Shown here: positions 59,263 through 64,000 of the stretch, one piece after another
How positions within the stretch are numbered: position 1 is the first letter of the stretch
Layout of the letters: each line of letters starts with the position of its first letter
The notes under the pieces: generated by a model
What the model saw: the letters and a program-made list of their open reading frames with translations, nothing else
Database searches by the model: none
Told to the model about the DNA's origin: nothing
Position numbers and translations under genes: made by a program
DNA from: Dietzia alimentaria 72
GTDB taxonomy: Bacteria; Actinomycetota; Actinomycetes; Mycobacteriales; Mycobacteriaceae
Assembly: GCF_000226215.1 (NCBI RefSeq)
Contig: NZ_AGFF01000023.1
Location: forward strand, 124,001 to 188,000
Reading direction: 5' to 3'
DNA length: 64,000 nucleotides

Positions 59263-60057
59263 TCAGGAGCGGCCGAAATCTGGGGTCCGCTTTGCGACGA
59301 AGGCGTTCACGCCCTCGATACCGTCCGGCGTGGAGGCCAGGCGGGCTATGGAGTCACGCTCGGCGTCCAGCTGGTCAGACAGGGACGCGTGTTCGGAGGC
59401 CCGCAGCAGGGCCTTGGTCGCGGCATGGGACTCGCGCGGACCGGCCGCCAGCCGCACAGCGAGTGTGCGGGCGGCGTCCTTGACGTCGCCCTCGGTGAAC
59501 GTTGTGAGCATCCCCAAGCCGTGGGCGCGCGTACCGTCCATGGGCTCGTTGCTCATGATGAACGCGCGCGCACCGGATTGCCCGATCGCGCGGGGGAGGC
59601 GCCAGGACATCCCGCCGTCGGGAGAGAGTCCGATACCGGGGTAGGCGGCGAGGAGGCGGGTGTCGGGGCCGCCCACGGAGAAATCGGCGGCTAGCGCCAG
59701 GGACAGTCCGGCGCCCGCGGCCCAGCCTGACACCGCTGCGATGACCGGGATGGTCAACTCGTCCAACTGGCGGATCACGCGGTGGAGTCGATCCGCCAGA
59801 TCCCGCACGTGCTCGGACCGATCCGTCGCGGCTGCGAATCCGCCCACGTCGCCCCCGGCACAGAAGTTCTTACCCAACCCCACCAGGAGCAGTGCGCCGG
59901 CCTGGATCTCCCCGGCGAGGACGGCTCGAAGTGCGATCGATGCCTGGTCAACCGCGTCGGAGTCGAGCGAGTTGCCTTTGCCCTCCAACGAGATCGGGAC
60001 GGTCAGCACGCCGTCCTCCAGCGTGCTCAGGGGAATGGAGGTGAGATCAAATGTCAT
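59263..60057 (-). CDS. Crotonase-fold protein, PaaG-like enoyl-CoA isomerase/hydratase
   Basis: 264 residues from the ATG at 60057. Crotonase blocks: oxyanion-hole KNFCAGGDVGGF and VSGWAAGAGLSLALAADFSVGG. The two catalytic glutamates of true enoyl-CoA hydratase are missing: the first is replaced in GAGLSLA, and the second in YPGIGLSPDGGMSWRLPRAIG. The latter instead has the Asp of the IGLxPDxG pattern, as in PaaG-type isomerases that move double bonds. Activity is therefore more likely isomerisation than hydration; annotation as plain enoyl-CoA hydratase would mislead. Convergent with ung. Confidence 0.85.
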   Translation of the reverse strand: MTFDLTSIPLSTLEDGVLTVPISLEGKGNSLDSDAVDQASIALRAVLAGEIQAGALLLVGLGKNFCAGGDVGGFAAATDRSEHVRDLADRLHRVIRQLDELTIPVIAAVSGWAAGAGLSLALAADFSVGGPDTRLLAAYPGIGLSPDGGMSWRLPRAIGQSGARAFIMSNEPMDGTRAHGLGMLTTFTEGDVKDAARTLAVRLAAGPRESHAATKALLRASEHASLSDQLDAERDSIARLASTPDGIEGVNAFVAKRTPDFGRS

Positions 60058-60185
60058 TGCAGGGAGCTCCCGTGTCGTGTCGCTGTCTCGGCCTGTTCGA
60101 CGGCTGTCGAGAGGTGAGGGTACTAGGCTGGGGCGCGTCCACGGTGTAGTCGGACCGCAGGGGTGCGTGTGGGGCAGGAGGGGTG

Positions 60186-61922
60186 ATGACACAAGAGTCG
60201 ACCCGTGTCGAGGACCGCCCGTCCACGCTCGACGCGCAGGGCGTGCTGACCTGGGCGCGCCGCTGCGTTGAGCAGTTGGCTGCGCGCCGTGAGGAGATCA
60301 ACGCACTCAATGTTTTCCCGGTCCCCGACTCCGACACCGGAACGAACCTTCTCTACACGATGCGCGCGGCCGTCGACCGCGCCGAGGGCGAGCAGGCGTG
60401 GATCGCTGAGGGCGGGGGGAGCGCGGGAGCCCGTGAGATCGCCGTCGCTCTCGGTCACGGTGCGGTCCACGGGGCACGCGGTAACTCAGGGGTGATCCTG
60501 TCGCAGGTACTCAGGGCGGTCGGCGAGGCCGCGACTTTCACCGTGGTGGACGCCGCGACCTACCGGCGTGCGCTCCGCACCGGTGTCACCCTCGTTGACC
60601 ACGCGCTCAGTGATCCCGTTGAAGGCACCATCATCAGCGTGCTCCGTGAAGCGGCGGCGGGAGCAGGCCGATCCTCCTCCTCATCGCTGGTGGAGGTCGC
60701 TCGCGCGGCGGCGGACGCGGGCGCGGCTGCGCTCGACCGCACCACCATGCAGTTGCCGGCACTGACCCGGGCCGGTGTCGTCGACGCCGGGGGGCGCGGC
60801 CTGCTGGTGTTGCTCGACACCATGGTCGAGGTGCTTGTCGGGGAGGCTCCCGAGCGGCCCGAGTACTTCATCCCCACGCAGCCCGTGGCCGAGGCGGGTA
60901 CGCAGTGCGGCGGGATCGACGGCGGCCCACCGACTGACGATCCGGCTGGTACACGCTACGAGGTCATGTACTCGCTCACTCACTCCGATGATGCTCGCGC
61001 GGACGAGTTGCGGTCTGCCTTGCGGTCGCTGGGAGACAGCGTGGTCGTGGTGGGTGACGGTGGGACCGGGGACAACGCCCGGTGGGCGGTGCACGTCCAC
61101 ACTGATGACATCGGCGCCGCCATCGAGTCGGCGCTACCCCTCGGCCGGGTCACCGAGATCCGCGTGACGGACATGCTGGACCCCGTGGGGGACCACGCGC
61201 GTGACGCCCACCGTGAGGCCGGAAGTCCGCGGTCCGACGACGTAAAGGTCGCGCCTAAGCCCACCACGCCGGCACGACGCACTGTGGTCTCGATCGTCGG
61301 GCACGGGCCGTTGGCGGATCTGTTCTCCGAGGCGGGAGCCGAGACGGTCGACCCCGGGGAGAGCGGCGACGGCGTGATCGATGCGCTCTTGGCCGTGGAG
61401 GCCGATGAGCTCCTGGTCCTGCCCAACGGACAACTGTCCCGAGCACAGATCGGCGCCCTCGATGCGGCTCTGCGTGAGGTGGACGGACACGCGCTCATTC
61501 TGCCGACCGGTTCGGCCGTCCAGGGACTGGCGGCCCTGGCGGTTCACGACCCGACCACCACCCTCTCCCTGGACGGGTTCGGAATGGCTGACGCCGCGGC
61601 GGCGACACGTCATGCGCACTTGCTGAGAGCGGAACAGGACGCACTCACGCTGGTCGGGCGCTGTGCCCCGGGCGACTTGCTCGGAGTGATTGGCCACGAT
61701 GTCGCCCTGATCGGCACTGACCTGGTGGACACCGTGTGCGACCTCGCGGACCGGATGCTGTCGGCGGGCGGTGAGTTGGTGACGGTCCTGTTCGGCGACG
61801 AGTACGACGAGGCCGCCACCGAGGCCGCGCTGTCCCGACTGCGGTCACGCCACCCGAACGTCGAGGTGGCCGGATATGCTGCCGGGCCGGGGCGGATCCT
61901 GGCGCACGTCGGGGTCGAATGA
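60186..61922 (+). CDS. DAK2-domain protein (FakA/YloV-like kinase subunit)
   Basis: 578 residues from the ATG at 60186, which is best spaced from AGGAGGG at 60176; a GTG just before it is possible. N-terminal DhaL-like domain (about 15-215): NVFPVPDSDTGTNLLYTM holds the aspartates that bind ATP-magnesium, then HGARGNSGVILSQVLRAV and DPVEGTIISVLREAA. The middle and C-terminal domains (RYEVMYSLTHSDDARADELRSALRSLGDSVVVVGD; then DELLVLPNGQLSRAQI) match the FakA/YloV architecture. FakA phosphorylates fatty acids bound to a FakB (DegV) protein; no degV gene is seen here. Overlaps recG by 4 bp (ATGA). Confidence 0.88.
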   Translation: MTQESTRVEDRPSTLDAQGVLTWARRCVEQLAARREEINALNVFPVPDSDTGTNLLYTMRAAVDRAEGEQAWIAEGGGSAGAREIAVALGHGAVHGARGNSGVILSQVLRAVGEAATFTVVDAATYRRALRTGVTLVDHALSDPVEGTIISVLREAAAGAGRSSSSSLVEVARAAADAGAAALDRTTMQLPALTRAGVVDAGGRGLLVLLDTMVEVLVGEAPERPEYFIPTQPVAEAGTQCGGIDGGPPTDDPAGTRYEVMYSLTHSDDARADELRSALRSLGDSVVVVGDGGTGDNARWAVHVHTDDIGAAIESALPLGRVTEIRVTDMLDPVGDHARDAHREAGSPRSDDVKVAPKPTTPARRTVVSIVGHGPLADLFSEAGAETVDPGESGDGVIDALLAVEADELLVLPNGQLSRAQIGALDAALREVDGHALILPTGSAVQGLAALAVHDPTTTLSLDGFGMADAAAATRHAHLLRAEQDALTLVGRCAPGDLLGVIGHDVALIGTDLVDTVCDLADRMLSAGGELVTVLFGDEYDEAATEAALSRLRSRHPNVEVAGYAAGPGRILAHVGVE

Positions 61923-64000
61923 CTTCTCTGGCAACCACAGATACCCCGCTGGCAGAAGTGCTGGATCCCGGACTCGCGAAGAAGATCACCACAGCATTCG
62001 GCCACCGTACGGTGGGCGACCTGCTGCACACTCTCCCTCGCCGCTATCGCCAGCAGGGGCACCGCTACGACAAGCAGGAACTGGTCGAGGGGGAGCGCAT
62101 CACGGTTATCGGGACCGTTACCGCCGCGCAGTCACGCCCTTACACGACCAAGCAGGGTCGGCAGCAGCAGATGCTCAAGCTCACCGTGCAAGACGGTGAC
62201 ACCACGTTCAAGGCAGTCTTCTTCGCGGGTCAGAAGATCAAGTACATGCTCCCGGTGGGCACCCTGGCGATGTTCGACGGCACCGTATCCAGATTCCGCC
62301 AGTCGCTGGATCTCAAGCATCCGGAGTTCCTGGTGCTACGGGCGGTATCGGGGGGCGGCGGCGGACTCCAGGGGTCCGGGGACCTCGCGGCGTTGGCCAA
62401 GCTGGCGGCGGATATTGATGCGGAGGGCGGCCCCAGCCTGTTCGACCGGCCGCTACTTCCGGTGTACGCGGCCAAGGAGGGCGTCACGTCGTGGGACCTG
62501 CTCGGCGCGGTGGTCACGGTGATCCGCGCGCTGGTTCCCGTGGTGGATCCTCTCGACGACACAGTTCGATCGATCGCGGGGCTGATGGGGCTCGACGAAG
62601 CCCTTCGGAGCGCGCACCTGCCGAAAAACGAACTGGACAAAGACCGGGCGGGGCATCGCCTTCGCTTTGACGAGGCCCTCGCCCTGCAACTCCTGCTGGG
62701 CGCCCGCCGCAGGTTCGTGGCCCGCGATCCCGCCCCTGCGAGTCCGCTCCGGGACGACGGGATACGGGCCGCGATGGGGGCCAGGATGCCCTTCGAGCTG
62801 ACCGACGGTCAGAAGACTGTCTTGGACGAGATCTCGACGGATCTGACGCGAGACGAGCCCATGAACCGCCTCCTGCAGGGCGAGGTGGGTTCCGGCAAAA
62901 CCGTGGTGGCGTTGCTTGCGATGCTCCAGTTGATCGACGCCGGCAGGCAGTGCGTGATGCTGGCCCCCACCGAAGTGCTCGCCGCTCAGCATCACCGTTC
63001 GCTATCAGCGATGCTCGGTGATCTGGGCGCTCGGGGGACACTCGGTGCGGACGAGCAGGCGACGCGAGTGGTTCTGCTTACCGGCTCGATGTCCACTTCG
63101 CAGCGACGGGATGCGCTTCTCGATATCGTCACCGGCGAGGCGGGGATCGTCGTCGGCACCCACGCACTGATCCAAGACTCGGTGGAATTCTTCGACCTGG
63201 GGCTGGTGGTCGTCGACGAGCAGCACCGATTCGGTGTGCGGCAGCGTGACCGGCTGAGGTCGAAGGGGCGGGCCGGGTTGGTGCCGCACCTGTTGGTCAT
63301 GACGGCGACCCCCATTCCCCGAACCATAGCCATGACGGTGTTCGGTGACCTGGAGGTATCCGAGCTGGGGGAGTTGCCGGGTGGCCGACGCCCGATCTCT
63401 ACATCGGTAGTGCCGGCGCGAGACAAGCCGCGCTGGCTGGAGCGGACCTGGGAGCGGGTCCGCGAGGAGGTAGAGGCCGGACATCGGGCCTACGTGGTGT
63501 GCGCGCGCATCGACGCGGACGCCGACCCTTCTGACTCCGCTCGATCCGGCCGGGTCGGCGGGGTCGACGACAACGGCGGCGAACGCCAGCCGTTGGTCGC
63601 GGCGGTGGACCTTCACGAACAGCTTTCCCGGGGGGCGCTCAAGGGTCTAAGGATCGGGCTCATGCACGGGCGTCTTCCGCCAGACGAGAAGGACGCCACC
63701 ATGGCTGCCTTCGCGGCGGGTGCACTCGACGTGCTCGTGTCCACGACCGTGATCGAGGTCGGGGTGGACGTGCCCGAGGCCACCGTCATGGTGGTGATGG
63801 ACGCCGAACGCTTCGGGGTGAGTCAGCTCCACCAATTGCGTGGTCGCGTGGGCCGTGGTGGCTTACCGGGGCTGTGTCTACTGGTCACCAATTCCCGTCC
63901 CGGCGGCGCATCGATGGAACGGTTGGACGCCGTGGCCGCGACCACCGACGGCTTTCGGCTGGCGGAACTGGATCTCGTCCAGCGCAGGGAAGGCGATGTC
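61919..64000 (+). CDS. recG: ATP-dependent DNA helicase RecG (3' partial)
   Basis: 694 codons without a stop to the window end, so the C-terminus is missing. RecG reverses stalled forks and processes Holliday junctions. The N-terminal wedge/OB domain includes RRYRQQGHRYDKQELVEGERITVIGTV. Helicase motifs: Walker A GEVGSGKT with G324-T328, DEQH box at 433-436 (VVVDEQHRFGVRQR), motif III MTATPIPRTIAMTVFGDLE, then STTVIEVGVDVPEATVMVVMDAERFGVSQLHQLRGRVGRG covering motifs V and VI. It begins inside the stop of the DAK2 gene. Confidence 0.97.
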   Translation, partial: MTSLATTDTPLAEVLDPGLAKKITTAFGHRTVGDLLHTLPRRYRQQGHRYDKQELVEGERITVIGTVTAAQSRPYTTKQGRQQQMLKLTVQDGDTTFKAVFFAGQKIKYMLPVGTLAMFDGTVSRFRQSLDLKHPEFLVLRAVSGGGGGLQGSGDLAALAKLAADIDAEGGPSLFDRPLLPVYAAKEGVTSWDLLGAVVTVIRALVPVVDPLDDTVRSIAGLMGLDEALRSAHLPKNELDKDRAGHRLRFDEALALQLLLGARRRFVARDPAPASPLRDDGIRAAMGARMPFELTDGQKTVLDEISTDLTRDEPMNRLLQGEVGSGKTVVALLAMLQLIDAGRQCVMLAPTEVLAAQHHRSLSAMLGDLGARGTLGADEQATRVVLLTGSMSTSQRRDALLDIVTGEAGIVVGTHALIQDSVEFFDLGLVVVDEQHRFGVRQRDRLRSKGRAGLVPHLLVMTATPIPRTIAMTVFGDLEVSELGELPGGRRPISTSVVPARDKPRWLERTWERVREEVEAGHRAYVVCARIDADADPSDSARSGRVGGVDDNGGERQPLVAAVDLHEQLSRGALKGLRIGLMHGRLPPDEKDATMAAFAAGALDVLVSTTVIEVGVDVPEATVMVVMDAERFGVSQLHQLRGRVGRGGLPGLCLLVTNSRPGGASMERLDAVAATTDGFRLAELDLVQRREGDV

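Noticed and set aside
59159-59694. Plus-strand frames opposite the crotonase gene
   Set aside because: The minus strand encodes a full crotonase fold; these are shadows.

Overview
The window is high-GC actinobacterial chromosome, dense in genes and overwhelmingly housekeeping. As I recall the Mycobacterium tuberculosis map, the gene order follows its fixA/fixB (Rv3029c-Rv3028c) to recG (Rv2973c) interval: etfBA, iscS, mnmA, a MetE-like gene, ligA, gatCA, pfkA, gatB, lppZ, a DoxX gene, cfp6, ilvBNC, serA, leuB, gltX, iclR, leuCD, hup, mutT1, ppk, fbiD, gpsA, ddl, a DUF3515 gene, thiL, ung, a DAK2 gene and recG. That points to the order Mycobacteriales. There are no PE/PPE genes and the accessory genes are non-mycobacterial. 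Dietzia or a relative is plausible, but the genus cannot be proved from the sequence alone.

Layout. 1-6083: methyltransferase fragment, PQQ-propeller lipoprotein, acyl-CoA ligase and electron transfer flavoprotein. 6189-19336: sulfur and tRNA modification (iscS-mnmA), a MetE-like gene, DNA ligase, an ACT-domain protein, and the GatCAB amidotransferase genes split by an MFS transporter and pfkA. 19360-22260: an accessory island in which an IS110-family element (about 19657-21075) has cut a DUF222/HNH endonuclease gene in two. 22376-26308: LppZ-like lipoprotein, DoxX-like, YhgE/Pip-like and PH-domain membrane proteins. 26360-36612: branched-chain amino acid and serine genes, with ilvBNC preceded by a leader-peptide attenuator. 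36702-41273: a cNMP/CBS/DUF294 regulator with a DEDDh exonuclease, a FAH-family enzyme and isochorismate synthase. 41395-45868: gltX, tRNA-Gln and two identical tRNA-Glu genes that bracket a TetR/MFS efflux cassette. 45900-50183: iron-type binding lipoprotein, IclR regulator, leuCD and hup. 50230-64000: the fbiD-ppk-mutT1 operon, then gpsA, ddl, thiL, gamma-carbonic anhydrase, ung, a PaaG-like crotonase, a DAK2 protein and recG, which runs off the window.

Functional links. GluRS, GatCAB, tRNA-Gln(CTG) and two tRNA-Glu(CTC) genes together suggest the indirect route to Gln-tRNA(Gln). IscS-MnmA can supply wobble thiolation. ilvBNC, leuB and leuCD cover much of valine/leucine synthesis. FbiD implies cofactor F420 production.

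The least ordinary items are: the IS110 element, whose 329-bp non-coding end contains a 95-bp-period imperfect tandem repeat and is the expected site of a bridge RNA; the apparently leaderless ilv leader peptide; a perfect 62-bp palindrome after the first tRNA-Glu; the tRNA-Glu-flanked efflux cassette; and an HU protein without a basic tail. I found no CRISPR array, rRNA, prophage or clearly new multigene defence system.
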